Shown here in pieces: positions 1 through 12,593 of a stretch of 64,000 bases of DNA; within the stretch, counting starts at the first letter, position 1; each line of letters starts with the position of its first letter. The notes beneath the pieces were generated by a model that saw nothing but the letters and a program-made list of their open reading frames with translations, ran no database searches and had not been told where the DNA came from. This DNA is from Linnemannia hyalina. Taxonomy: Eukaryota; Mortierellomycota; Mortierellomycetes; Mortierellales; Mortierellaceae. Location: positions 2,294,001 to 2,358,000 of the forward strand of contig JAHRHY010000004.1 in NCBI GenBank assembly GCA_019671135.1. Reading direction: 5' to 3'. The position numbers and the translations under genes were made by a program.

Positions 1-5
1 TGTAG

Positions 6-935
6 GGTATCCCCATTGACCGCCTGATGAAGTGCAAGATGCAGGACAACCTCGAGTTTTTGCAGTGGGTCAAGAAGTTTTGGGACCAGAACTTTTCCGG
101 AGAGTATTATGATGCTGCTGCGCGTCGAGGAGCTGGAAACGAGCCTGCATCAAGCAACGCCAATCGATCGACAACCGTCTCCAACAAGAGAGTCACCAGC
201 GCTAGTATGTCTTTTTTGCTTCTCTGGGAGTGTACTGGCGGGTTTACTTCGGAGTGGCTGCAGCATGAACGACACACATCTGATTGGATGTATTGCGTGC
301 TAACTCCAACCCTCCCTTTTGTATCAACCTTCACCACTATAACGATGATGATGAAATAGGCAATCGCTCGATGACTGGACGTGCATCGGCGCTTGCCAAC
401 ACATCGCTACGAAACCCAAGTCCCGACCACACTGTTGTCCTCAACTTGCAAAAGGAGCTTCAGGCCGAGCGAACGACAGTCGTTGCATTGGAGAAGGAGC
501 GCGATTTTTATTTCGGCAAGCTGAGGGACATTGAAGTGTTGATTCAGCAAGATCTGGAAAAGAACCCCGAGGCTGCCGAGGTGGCCCTGTTGAAGGAAAT
601 CCAGGCTGTTCTCTACAGCACAGAGGTACAGTGATAAAGGATAACGAAATGAGGAGCGCGTAAGGGGGTTTGGTTGATTGGTTGATTGGTTCTTCCTCCT
701 CCATTTCCCTTCCTCCAACTCCCTTCCTCTGATTCCCTGCCCCCTTACTTTCCCCGTTATTATTTAAGGGGGACGGGTTCCAATTGTGAAAGTGAAAGAG
801 GATACCAGTTACTTACCATGATGCCATGGCGCATTCTTACTTGTGCGTTTCTTTTTTCTTTTACAGGAGGGCTTCGAGATGCCACCGGAGGAGCAGGCCT
901 TGGGCGACAATGAATACCCTGACGAGACGTTCTAG
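6..935 (+). CDS. EB1/Bim1-family microtubule plus-end binding protein (3' part)
   Basis: The gene enters from the left edge. Exons in the window are 6-204, 360-625 and 867-935, giving 177 residues in one frame. The first exon holds the end of the calponin-homology domain that grips the microtubule lattice (GIPIDRLMKCKMQDNLEF, then QWVKKFWDQNF). A Ser/Thr/Arg-rich linker follows. The second exon encodes the EB-homology coiled coil and four-helix bundle (LEKERDFYFGKLRDIE), the dimerisation and partner-docking surface. The last exon supplies an acidic tail ending NEYPDETF, close to the EEY/F tail by which EB1 proteins bind CAP-Gly partners. The family follows growing microtubule ends; in yeast this is Bim1, in fission yeast Mal3. 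Position 6 follows an intron-type TAG. The start codon and most of the CH domain lie outside the window. Confidence 0.93.
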
Positions 936-2075
936 AGTGTCGTTTTGAGGATTCAATTGCACTCTGCACTCATCGCATGGTACCCAGCACATGGCACCCC
1001 GCACAACACAACCCAACACAAGGCGCGTTCTCATTCGATTCCACCAACATTTTTGAGGCTATCGATGAGCCCAACCGCCATGCGGAGAACAACAGCAACA
1101 AGCGGGCGAACAAAATAAAAAGAATAAAAAAGGCAAGGCATCACGACCCGCCAATACCCACTGCTTCGCGTTCAATCCGAGAGACGGGACGCACCTTGTC
1201 AGAGGGGATCGGATCTTTTTTCAGAGTTGGTTGCTTGGTTTTGGTACCTGCATGCGTGTCCTTGGAGCCTCAAACAAGAGGCGAAAAAAGAGGAGTGGTT
1301 AAGGACTGCAAAACATGAGTGATTGTGGAGGTAGTGGCTGGTGGACTTGGTGTTTATTTGTAGGGCGTGACACCTCGCCCCTTGTTTTCTCGAGGAGAAA
1401 AAGTATGTTGAAGATGGGTGTATGTTGCTGTTTTGTGTGTAAAGCCAATCCTTCAAGTTGCTCCTCTGCTTTCCTGCTCTCTCTCTTCCTGTGACGACAG
1501 TGCTGACATACATTTGATGATGGTCAATATGGTAATGGCTTCGATAGCTCTTTCTCAGTCCGATTGAAGGTGCCTCTTTGTTCTCCATGTGCTCTTTGCC
1601 AGCAGCCAGACGATTTATTTCTATTCGACTGTTGATGCTGTCATCAACCTTCCTTTCGACTCTATCTCTTCATTCTGCCACCTAATGCCACACCCATCCA
1701 CTCCGTCCATTCATCATCATCATCACCATCGCCTTCACTTGTAGTCCAATCCTCCTTATTATCAGTTGCTTGCACAAAAAGGAACATCCTCTCTCAGCAA
1801 GGAGTTGGAGAAAAGCACGCCCTCGAACCCAGACATCATTGGACCTCTCTCCCTTACTCCTGGCTGTTTGTTGCTGTTGTTTTGACCTGCCCTGACCACA
1901 TCCATAGGAGTTTGTCTTCGTCGCATTGACACATTATATCCTATTGCACCTCCCCTTACCTTTCTCTATCCCTTGATTTTTCTCGCAGTTTATTTTTTAC
2001 TTCTCGAACTTCATCCTTTTGCCTCTTCGCTTCAACTGCTCATCTTTCTTTCCCCCTATTTCGCCCATTATACCT

Positions 2076-2128
<53 letters not shown>

Positions 2129-2280
2129 TCGTTCCCCTTCTCTCTTTATTTCGTTCACTTGTCCTTTATTCCCTTCCACCCCTCTAACTATCCAGCCTTC
2201 CCTCCCTCGCACCGTACAGAGGACAATCGTTTCCAGACGGGGGTCACCAAGATCGTCGCATAAAAGCATAATTTTCTATA
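936..2280. other. Intergenic: EB1 3' UTR and RING-gene promoter
   Basis: No supported gene. Two AATAAA hexamers on the plus strand at 1114-1119 and 1123-1128 are plausible polyadenylation signals for the EB1 gene. From about 1970 the plus strand becomes strongly pyrimidine-rich, with a CT dinucleotide tract at about 2075-2129, and this runs up to the start codon at 2281. Such CT-rich leaders recur ahead of most genes in the window. Confidence 0.6.
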
Positions 2281-5200
2281 ATGAAGGCAGTCCCGGCACT
2301 AAGCGCAGAAGCTCCACAACCACCTACAGGAGCGTCTCCAATTCCGAGTCGCGACCAAGACTTTCCTCATGAGAACAGCACTCGCCATGCCACTGGCAGT
2401 GGTAGCGCGATTCCGAGTCATCTTCGGAACATAACCCACTCGTCATCACCGTCGCCACCCTTGACACCAACACCGGCACGCGCCACCACTAGTTGCGCAC
2501 GGCTCCACAGGAGAGAGGAGGAACCCTCTATGGTCCCTCCCCTCGAACCCTCACTGGATGCGTCTTGCAAATCTTCGATTCACCAAAACAACGACTACGC
2601 CGAACTTTTCTCATCTTGTGGCCATCACAACAATACTCTGCAGAACTACCATGACGGCGGCAACCTGCAGGGTATCAGCAACTGCTATAGGAGTAGTACG
2701 ATGGCAATTGAAGACGACAACAGTGCCAGGCGGAAAAAACGGCACCCCCTGCCAGCAACAACTGTAACAACTTCTTTTGCTTCTGCTGCTGCAATCAACA
2801 CGATAGCACCAGCCACTCCCTCACCGCCAATCCACACCACTTTATCAACTACCTCAATACCACCATCATCGTCACCGCCCCCTCGGACGACCACAACTAC
2901 AATACCCATCACTTTTACTTACAAAGATCATATCATCCGCTCTTCAACAACACCGCCGAGAAATCTATCCGAAACTACTACTCGCACAACGTCGCCCATG
3001 CAGTCCTCCTCCAACAACAACAGTTACAACCAAGCCCATCGATCAATTAATCTTACTGGTGTCGATAGTTCAGGCATGGGAGAAGGAGGAGCGGGAGCAG
3101 GAGCAACTGGAGGCAGTAGTAGTAAACGCCTCTCGATTTCGACACAACTCCAACGTTCTAGTACAAGTCGCGACGCTAAATCGCCAACTGCTCTTGCAGG
3201 ACTGGGCGGATCGAGCAATAGTGGATCGAGCGTTGTTAGGATGAACGAGAATGCCGCCTGGCCTGGTCATGCAAGGTCGACATTATTGGCAGGAGGCAGT
3301 GGAGTGGGCGAACAGTGGAAATCCAACACAGTCTTGTTATTCTCGTCTTCGTCTTCAACGTCAGCGTCGTCCCTCACCAGGAAGTACGAGACTGCGTCCA
3401 AAAGCATTGATCATTCGGCCAACACTCCTGCTCAAAAACAACAACTCCACCTGGGAACGATCAATGGATCTGGCCTTCAACAACAATCCGGTCGTCAATC
3501 GCAGCCCTCTTCTTCTGTAACAGCGACAGCACCAGCCACAACGATTGGTTCGGCTTTCCTGCAGCAGGACAGCAATACCACAGAGATGGATACATTCTCA
3601 GAGACCCACAGTGGAGTCATCATGGCCTACCCCATCACTTCGTCCTCGCACCAAACAAACACCACAGTCAACGGACCCGGAAGTATTGGACTGAGCGACT
3701 TTGTGCGGTCCCTGTTCTCTCAATCACTCGTTTCTCGACTCCACTCCCATCGATCTCGTTTCTCAAGTGTCAGTGTTAGAACTTCCTCTTGCTCCGTCAT
3801 GAGGTATGGTGTCATTTTTTTCTTTCTCCGTGATTATGGGGAAGGGAGGACATTCAACTGTGCCCCTTTTTTTTGGTGGGATGCGTGTGTTCTTTGCTGT
3901 TTGCCAGCCGCGTATTGCATACGCCCAAACGCAACTCTCCCACAAGCATGCGCGCCATGACCCCATTGCGTACATGCTTTTGTGTTTTTGCGTTGACCGG
4001 ATTTTCCCTCAGAATGTACTAAACCCCAAAGGAAATTTCATTCCTTGGAGTGCACTTTACTCATTTTTCATTCTTTTCCCTCCTCTTCTAGGGTCTTTAA
4101 TACCTGCTATCTCCTCTATCTCATCCCATTGACAAGCATAACAATTGCCCAACTTATCACAGTGGAGTAAGTACGTTGTCTCATTACTAAAAAAATTATG
4201 TTTCTCCCTGAACCCCATCCTCACACTCTACTCCCTGTTTCCTGCAATTCGCCGTCATAGCATGATCTGCAATGAACAGTTGTACAGCTGGTTGACGGTG
4301 CAAGCATTCATGTTCCTGTCCCAGATCGTGTCGACCTGCAATATCCTCCAGCGCCAGACAATGATGATTTCGAGCAGCAGGGCGAATGCGATAGACCAGC
4401 GAACCAGGATTATGTTACTTATATTTATGATCTGGACTGTCGTTGGCGTTGGTTTCTTGGGATCTGAAAACGGCAACTCTCAGGACCCTTGCGTAAGTTT
4501 TGCGGGATATGTGTGTTTTGTTTTCTCTGGGAGAGGAGAGGTAAAGCAGGGAAGAAAAGGATGTTTTGAGGCGCCGAAAGCTAACACGCGCTGTTTCGTT
4601 TATGTGTGGGAGTAGTCAACGACGAATGACCCGATCTACAGCTTGTCGTTCAAGATTATTATTTTCCACGTCTCCATGATTGGAATCTACTTCCTGGTAG
4701 GCTTTTCCTTACGCGATCTCATACCAAATGAGAATCAAAAGCGTCGAACTGAATTAGCAAAGACTATCTTGTAACATTTCTCGCTCTCACTCAATCCCAA
4801 ATAGCCGTGCAGCTCGCTTCTGCTGACAAGAGTGTTCCCAAACTCGATTTCGTCAGGGTTGACCAGGACGGCAACAAAACCCATGATCGACAAACTGGGA
4901 TCGACCCCCATGGTCGAGGGCATGTTTGGAGGCGACGTTGAGGAGGCTACCTGCGCGATTTGTTTAGGAGATTATAAACCGGACGAGACAATCCGGTTCT
5001 TACCCTGTCAACATCATTTCCATCTTGAGTGTGTCGATCAATGGTTGGCTACCGACAAGAGCTGGTAAGGCGGTTCTCTTGGGATTGAGATGGGTGTGGT
5101 TGTTTGCTTTGGTTAGTTTATGAGTGGTGTTGTAGGATACTAACGCGGTGTTCCTTTTTTTTCGTGACGATTTGAATAGTCCGCTGTGCAAACACGATAT

Positions 5201-5387
5201 CGACAAACCACTGGATATTCACAACACCCGGAGAAGTGCAATCACTTACGCAATCGGCAACACCCACACCAACAGCAACGCTAACGAGGATGACACTCAC
5301 CGCAACCACAATAATGTAGGACCCTCTCATAACACTAACGGCAACAATGCTATTGGAATGGACGGATTCCAAGTCATCATCGTGTAG
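2281..5387 (+). CDS. Multispanning membrane RING-H2 E3 ubiquitin ligase
   Basis: Six exons (2281-3803, 4092-4166, 4261-4492, 4616-4696, 4805-5064, 5180-5387) join in frame to 792 residues. Roughly the first 500 residues are disordered and rich in Ser, Thr, Pro and Asn. Hydrophobic segments follow from the small exons (VFNTCYLLYLIPLTSI, VQAFMFLSQIVSTC, IMLLIFMIWTVVGVGFL, IIIFHVSMIGIYFL), consistent with four membrane spans. A RING-H2 finger starts near residue 687: CAICLGDY, then PCQHHFHLEC, then CPLCK, with all eight zinc ligands in C3H2C3 order. The last CPLC pair is created by joining exons 5 and 6. RING-H2 proteins recruit an E2 and pass ubiquitin to substrates; membrane forms usually act at ER, Golgi, vacuole or plasma membrane. 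Substrate and compartment cannot be told from sequence. The N-terminal start is the first in-frame ATG after the CT-rich leader. Confidence 0.85.
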
Positions 5388-5632
5388 AGTTTCATCGCCC
5401 ACCGCCCCCTCGGCTGTTTACCCAAAAACATCTAGAAGTCTTCAATTCCATGGTGCATAAACGCCTAATCTGTACATAGTAAACCATACCTCCTCCACTC
5501 TTTTTTCATCCCATGCTGCTCTATTGTACCATTATGCTCTACGAATTTGAGGTTATTTCTTCTTTCCTTCGCTTTTGATAGAACTCTTATCATCCCATTC
5601 CTTCTTTTTTTTCACTTCTTTTTACTTGTACA

Positions 5633-5638
5633 AATAAA
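5633..5638 (+). terminator. Polyadenylation hexamer AATAAA of the RING gene
   Basis: AATAAA lies about 250 bases after the RING-gene stop, inside the short spacer (5388-5699) where it converges with the minus-strand gene ending at 5700. That spacer holds no other gene. Confidence 0.5.
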
Positions 5639-5699
5639 TGAGTTGGAGTTTGCAACAGACGCTAGAAAAAATGATGGTATACAAGCTTCACTAGCTACT

Positions 5700-8600
5700 T
5701 TACAGAAGAAGACTAGACTGATTACCATCCTTCGTCTCCGTGACCCACCTCTCAACATCTTCAACTTGCCTCTCCAACTCTGCCATCGACAACAGCGCAA
5801 TCCCGGGAGGGGCACGCCAGCTGGTTCGACCCTCGTACTCGCACAGCGCCTCGAGCTCCCGGCAGGAGGTCTGCATTTCCTGTTCGATCCTCTCTACTTC
5901 CATCTGGGCTAGCGTCTTTGTCCCATCTGGATTCGTCAATCGGATTCCGTAGGTGGGTAGTTTAGGTGCGATCAGGGTCCCGAGTTTGTGGCGGAGGTCC
6001 GCCTTGTAGGCTGCCGTCGGATCAAAAAGACTAGTGGTACCACTCGCGAATGCTGAACCCATTGAGGTGGAGGCCAGGATATGGTCTGGGAGCTCTGAAG
6101 GAAGAGGGTCTCGTTGGAGTCCTGGAGCCGAGTACAGGATATCGTCGTCCGGGCTTCGGATAAAGTAGGCTGGTGTTCTTCCTTGATAGTGGTATACTGA
6201 AGCGGTGCTGGCTGTGAGTCCTTCTGTGACTGATAATGTTGTCAAGGAGGAGGGTTGGGGTTGAGGCGATAACCCTAACAGGTGCGAGAGCCGGCGTACT
6301 ACCGGAGTTGATGTTGTCGATGTTGCTGTAGAGTTGGCGGTGCTGGCTTGTTTCTGAAGGAAGGACGGAGGTTTGAGCATGCCAAAGCGAGGGCTCTTGA
6401 TTCGAGACAGGTCCGCCTCTGCCGAGCTTACACTGGCACCAGTATCAATTTCAGTATCTGCGCCAGAGGTGGAAGGAGGCGCGATGTTGTTCTTGGGAGG
6501 CACGGCGGGCGGATCATCCTTGAGTGGGACCTCTCGAGGAATCTCTCTGATCTCATCATCCTGCCACCATGACGGCTTTCCTTGCTGCTGTTGCAGTTTT
6601 TGCTGTTGCTCCAATTGCTGTTGCTCCAATTGCTCCCGCAACAACTTCAATGCCGCCATCCGCTCTTCCTGCTCCTTCTCCTGCCTCTCCCCAGCCTCAA
6701 TCCTCCTCTCCCTCTCCGCCTCCTTCTGACTCTCAATCTGTGCCAACCTCTTCTCCTCACTGCTCTGCCACGCCTGCTGTCGCTCAGAAATCGCGACCAA
6801 CAGTTGCTCGGGTGTCAGAACAATCCCTCCTACCTCCAACGCCACAACTAGGTTCTGAAGGGTTTTCGAAAGACTGACCAGGGACTCGAGTGCGACCATG
6901 GAGTCGGAACGGTTGTTGATGGTATCGGTGAGAGCACGGAGTTGGTGCTTGTGGAAGTGGGTTGATTCTTTGAATGTAATGGTGGAGAAGGTGAATGAGA
7001 TTGGGTTTGTTGGCGAGGAGGAAGGGAAGAGTGGCGGCGGTGGATTGTTGGTGGCGGCGTTTTGGGTAGGCGGCGGTACAGTGTTGTCGTGAGTGTTGGT
7101 CTTGGCACCGTTAGATTCTGCCGCTGCTGCCGCGGCGGCTTTGAGGGCCTTGGTTTCGAGGGCGCAATATGTCTTCAGAAAGTGTTTCCATCCGACCTGA
7201 CAGATTTTGGGTTCTTCGGGTAGAAGTGTCCTTTGAGAAGTCGTCGAGCGCGCAAAGTTGGACGACTGTGGCTGCGACAAGGACAGTGAGAGGGAGGATG
7301 GCGCGTTATGGAAGGTTGGAACATCCGTCATGAGCAGTCGTCCTGGTGGTTGTGATCCTGGTATCAGTGCGGATGCCGATGGGGTGGACGGGAAACGTCC
7401 GAGTGTGGGTGAGTTTGCTGCGGTTGTAGCTGTTGTAGCTGTATTTGCTGTCGTGGTGCCGGCGGAGGGATACAATGGGAACAAATCATCTGAAGCGGGG
7501 TCCTGAATCAGTTCCTCGATATTCACCCCGCCAGGATCTTGCCTTTTATAGACATGCGCGTCGTCGTTGTATGTGTTCTTGCGCTTGTTCTTTTTAGTCT
7601 TTGACAGGAACCGGGCATGGAATTGACTCTTCATCTGCCTGAAGCCACCATTCTTCTCTGCGACAATACCGTAACTATTTCCCTGTGTGTCCGATACTGA
7701 AGCAGCTACTAGTGGTGGTGCAGCAGTGATTTGATTCGAAGTCAGACCAGAGGACAAAACAGAGAACTGCCTCGGCGCATTCAGACCCTGCGCAGGCAAC
7801 GAGTTGGTAGCGAGCGAATCAGCCGACAAGGAAGATGTCAAAGATGTCGAGGTCGATGTAGACAACATGGTGGGCGAGCTGGCTTCGACCAGTACCATAT
7901 ACCGGTTCCCGCAGGAGGATCCGTGTTCGATCGCGTGGTTGAGTAACGGGTAGGGGACTGAGTGCTTGCCGTGAATGGAGATCGACCTTGCCGGCATCAT
8001 GATCTGTGCTGCATCATTCACGTCATCTTCGTCGCCCACCCCGACGCGTGATCCCAGGGGCATGGCAGTAGCGGTAGGTGACGTGGTGGAGGTGTCGTTG
8101 TTGAAGGTTGACTGCTTGCTGAACCGCTTGAAAGGCCAAATCTCGCTTGCGGTCTTGCGCATCCTGTTTTGGGCCTTGTCTCCTCTTCCTCCTCCTCCAT
8201 CACCACCCTCATCCTTCGCGGTATCGTCGCTACCCTCGGTGGGCATGTTCCAAAACGAGCTGTTCACCTTCTTGACAAACAACCCCTTCATACCCTCCTC
8301 ATATGGCGGCAAGAACCCAGCCTTCTGGAAATTAGCCACCGCCACAACACCACGCCCCTTCCGGTCAGTCACCAACGAACCCTGAGCTGCCAGTTGTCCA
8401 TGCGTGAACACCGACTTGATCCCTTCAAACAACCCCGGAGGAGCAGGGGGACTGAAGAAGGCCGTTTGCTGTGCAGGGTTGCCGATCTGGACTGGAGCTT
8501 GCTTGCCGCGGTTACAATCCGGCTGTTGGTTTATCCGCGGGCTGTGTGAAAAAAGCATTTCCTTCTGGTGGACAAAACGCAGGATACGTGGGAGGATGTT

Positions 8601-11600
8601 GATAAGATCCTTCGGGAACCGGTTCATGGATCCGGGAGTTGAATCGAGGCGTTCGAGGGCCACAAGGGCGTTGACGAGACGGGCGTACTCGTAGTCGGCG
8701 ACAGAGTTGTAAACCGGCTTGCCATCCTTGATGTTGGCGGGTTCGACAAACTTTTTGGGCCAGGAAACCGTCTTTGTCCCTGTGGATGTTCTGGACGGAT
8801 CCGGCGAAGATGATGACGAAAAATAAGAGGGGTCACCAGAGATTTGGGCGACAAGACGACAAATCTCACCTCGCCCATCAAAAGTCCTCTCTTGCGCGCG
8901 CAAACTGCAATACACCGAATCATCTGCATCAAAGCAACAGCTAATACGCCTAACCACCGGTCGTTGACGAAAAACAGTCGCCCCGGAAGGATAACATACA
9001 TCAGGCCAGGTCTTGGGGCCAGAAGCCTTCATGGGTCGGGCATAGGGCGCCGTTCGCATACAACTCTCCACAGAGATGGTCGACGATGGGCGGATAGCGA
9101 GTTTGGGCTTCGTGGGTTCCCTTACTCGGCGCATAGTTCCGGCGGCTAGCATCTGGAGACTTACAAGACTTGCAAGACTCTCAGACGTAATTGGTTGGGG
9201 CTGGTGATGATGGTCCTCTTCAGAGTAGGACATGCGACGGCAGGCTTCGAGGGCGTCGTATGGTGGAGGGGGTGAGTTGACGAGTATCTTTGCGACGCGC
9301 TGCAGCATGTCGTCTTGTAGGGCTTCTTGTCTCCTTGGGTCAAGTTGGCGGCGGGGAGCTGGTTCATCAACCGTTGAGTCGACGTTGACTTGGCTGTCAT
9401 CATTGGTGGCGGTTGTGTTGGCATCAGTGGTGACGGTGGTGGCTGAATCATCAGGGACGGATGAAAAGGCCGAAAAGGAGAGGGGCATGGGAATCTCTGA
9501 AGCCTCACCAGCACTCATCTTGCGTTCCATTGTTTTCTTGTGCACGCGCATCAATAAACTCGTACGCTTTGGATCCTTGGCCGGGGCTAAAAAGGGTCGG
9601 ATCAGAACCGACGTAGGCACAGAGGGAGAAGAAGCGCTACTGGAGCTCTGAGAGGTCATGGATGATTCTGACTGGTGGATATCTTTGGCGGCGGCTTGGG
9701 CGATGGTGGTACCACTGTCGGCATGACGCTTGTTGGTGCTGCTGTCGATGGACTTGTGAAAGAATTGTTCTCTTGCATCTGAACTGGTAGGCGACAATGT
9801 TAGTGAAGTCTGGGTGGCGATAGTGTCAGGGAGGCTGAAGAAGAGCTGCTCAGCCTCCCTCTTAGCATCCCTCCTACGAAGCTCATCCACAATGAGGTCT
9901 AGAAAAAAGGAGCAACAATAAAGGCGCAAATTGGACAAAAATTTAGTGGCGTCAATGAAAAGAACCAGGCTCTTCCAATACGAACATCATTCCAAGTAAC
10001 CTCACGTCTTGATGACAATGATGGAAGGAATGATAAGAATCCTTACCGAACCGGCTATAGGGCTTGGATACCGCATCGACGACCTTTGAAGGCCCATCGT
10101 CCGCAGGGACCCTGCGATGGATCGAAAACCCTGACACCCTCAAGCTACAAGAAGCCGAGCGCATTTCGTATATTGCCTGTGAAGAGAAAAAAAAGCGAGC
10201 GCGTACACCACGATTGAAAGGAGAGAGGGAAAAAAGAATGATGAACATAAGTGATCATGATGGTGACAAAACCCTCCCTCCTCGCCAAAAGAAAAGGTAC
10301 GTCCAGGCTACTTTCACAGGCACAAGAAAATTGACAAGAAAAACAACCAGGCAAGAAAGATACGCCCCCCGAGAAAGGAGCGCAATGAAACCATCTCGCA
10401 TATATATTTCTTTACCTTGGCAATGTTTTCACTAACCATAATCTGCTGGGACTCTTTGGTCTGGAACTCTTCCAAGGGTCCCTGGTAGAGGACCCCTTCC
10501 GCTGGGAACTCCAACAAGATAAAGCCGAGAATCCCGTACTTTTCAACCCCAGTTACTTCCGCACTTTCGCCATCACCACCTCCAGGTGGGTGAGTAGGGC
10601 GGTCGAGAGGGAGTGAGTATCCAAGGACATTGGGTGTAGCTGTGCGCCGCCTATATGCCATACACACATCACCACCGAACACATAACAACCAGTACACAA
10701 ACAACACAACAAGGAGTTCAAGAGGAGACATAAAAGGAACAGCGGGTAAGTGACAAAGTCGAGGGCAAGGCTTTTGCTAGTGCATTACCTTCACATGAGA
10801 GAACGACAACGATAAGGCACACCACAGACTCACGACGACAAAGGGCAAGACAGGAGTAAGAAGAGACTGACTAAAATTAAAAACAAGCAATAGCTCTTAC
10901 AAGAATTTCTGGGCCCATTCAATAGCACCGATCTCATGCTCCATGGCACTCTGGACAATCGTCCTCATCACAACTCTCGAGGCCAGCGATGAGGATGACG
11001 ATGACGGCGGCTGGTCGTTGTTTCTGGCATCTGTTCGTGTCGCGGCGTGCTTGAAGGGTGTCTTGTCGGGGAACACTTTCAGCATGTACTTGGGTGGTAA
11101 CTGCTGCTTCACCTGCTGCCCAGAAGAAGAGGCCAGGTGAACGGCGCTGTGGGTCGAGGTTGTGAGGATATAGACCTTAGAGAGGACGTCGCGGTCGCTG
11201 TCAAAGGGGTCTACCGTTCCTATCACACTCGGTGGGCTGTTGCAGTTGCAGTTGCTGTTACTCCCATCAAGATCGACAGAGCCGGCGTAGCTGAGTCGGT
11301 GCAGGAGGGGAACGTTCCTGACGAAAGTTCGGGACTGTGGTGGAATCGGCTGGATTAGGTTGATGAACGAAGACTTTGCTCCATTCTGTTCGGTAGAAGC
11401 TGGAAGCTGCGAGGCCGAGGAAAGTGGGCCTGAGACGGCAGCAAGTCCTGTCGGCATGGCTTGGGGAAGACTCCGCCGCTGGTCTTGCAGAGTAGATGAA
11501 GTGGAAGTCGAAGGCAAGGAGTTGGTCGACGACGATGGTTGCTGAATGTTGTGGCCAGACGAGACGTCGACGCAAGGAAGGCGGACGTTCGAGCAGCGGA

Positions 11601-11841
11601 GTACTCCCGAGATGTTCTCAGGATTAGGCTCCCACGTTCTGACGAGCGGAGTCACTTCCTCTCGCAGGTCGCGGTGGGTCTGAGTCTTAACCACTTCAGA
11701 GGGTGGCGATCGCTGAGAGGTCGAAGACTGAACAGGAATAAGGGGAGGAAGCGGGGGGAGGGGTGCGGTGGGTGGATTACCGAGAGCGGCTATGACAGTG
11801 GCGGTAAGGTGCCGAGAGGGGTTGTCTCCGCGCGTGTCCAT
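5700..11841 (-). CDS. Large Ser-rich protein with kinase-like N-terminal region, function unknown
   Basis: Four exons on the minus strand (11841-10901, 10650-10416, 10176-10047, 9898-5700) join in frame to 1834 residues. I do not recognise the family. Residues about 235-415 have the pattern of a degenerate protein-kinase N-lobe: YMLKVFPDK near residue 252 like the VAIK strand, EHEIGAIEWAQKFL like helix C, PNVLGY, then FILLEFPAEGVL like the hinge, IAKAIYEM like helix E, and GFSIHRRV near 411 where HRD would be. No glycine loop, HRD aspartate or DFG is visible, so any kinase fold would be a pseudokinase. The rest is mostly Ser/Thr-rich and disordered, with an Ala-rich run, a Glu/Gln-rich coiled coil near residues 1470-1545, and a helical C-terminus with YGIRLTNPDGTKTLAQMEVE. 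The start at 11841 follows a CT-rich leader. An in-frame upstream ATG at 12012 would add a hydrophobic, pyrimidine-derived stretch and was not chosen. Confidence 0.72.
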
Positions 11842-12593
11842 GGTTGAAGGGTAAGTGAGTTTCTTCTGCAGGAGGTATTGTGGTTGTTGGCTGTGGTTGT
11901 GGTTGCTTTTGAGAGGAAAGAGATGAGAGTAAAGAAAGAAAAAAGAATGTGTGACAGTTCGATAGAATGGAGGACAATAAAATTGAGGGAGCAGGACGAC
12001 GTTCTCGTGCATTGACGGACGCGCCTTAAATGCGCCTGGGACCTCCGTCCCCTCTGCAGGGTAAATGGCGAGTGTATGTGTGTGAGTGTGCCTGACATAA
12101 TCCGTCTGGAGAACGCGACAAAAAGGGGTGCAGCAAAATTGGTGGCGTAAGTCATAGTGAAATTATTCATTGTCGTAGTATGCAAATTAGCACAAAGAAC
12201 ACGGCTTTGAACTGTGAGCGCACACATTTGTTGGTTACAATTACATAGTGTCTCTAGTTTTTTGGAACAAGAGTCTTTGCAAAGAACATTCTTGGCATGA
12301 CGCAGTAGACAATCAAAACAGCAGTAACAAAGAAGTACGATGACGCGCGGTTGTAGAGTGGGTTGGACAAAAAAATCCTGAAGACATGGCTTTACTGTGA
12401 CACTATATTAATATGGTACAATGATGTGTTTTGTGAAAGTGTACAAGAAAGACAAAGAGTCTGTGAACTGCTGGCTGTTCATACAAGAGGAGGAAGGGGA
12501 GGTTTTTGAAATAAAAGAAAAAGAAAAAGTAAAAATAGAAAAAGAAGACTAGAGAGGAGCGACGAAGAGCGAGAAGGAGCAAGAATAGACGAG
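11842..12593. other. Intergenic: leader of the 1834-residue gene and 3' end of the homeobox gene
   Basis: Two minus-strand genes meet tail to head here. The first 200 bases are pyrimidine-rich when read on the minus strand, as expected for a leader. The remainder should contain the 3' UTR of the homeobox gene, whose stop is at 12594. No tRNA or further ORF is supported. Confidence 0.5.
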
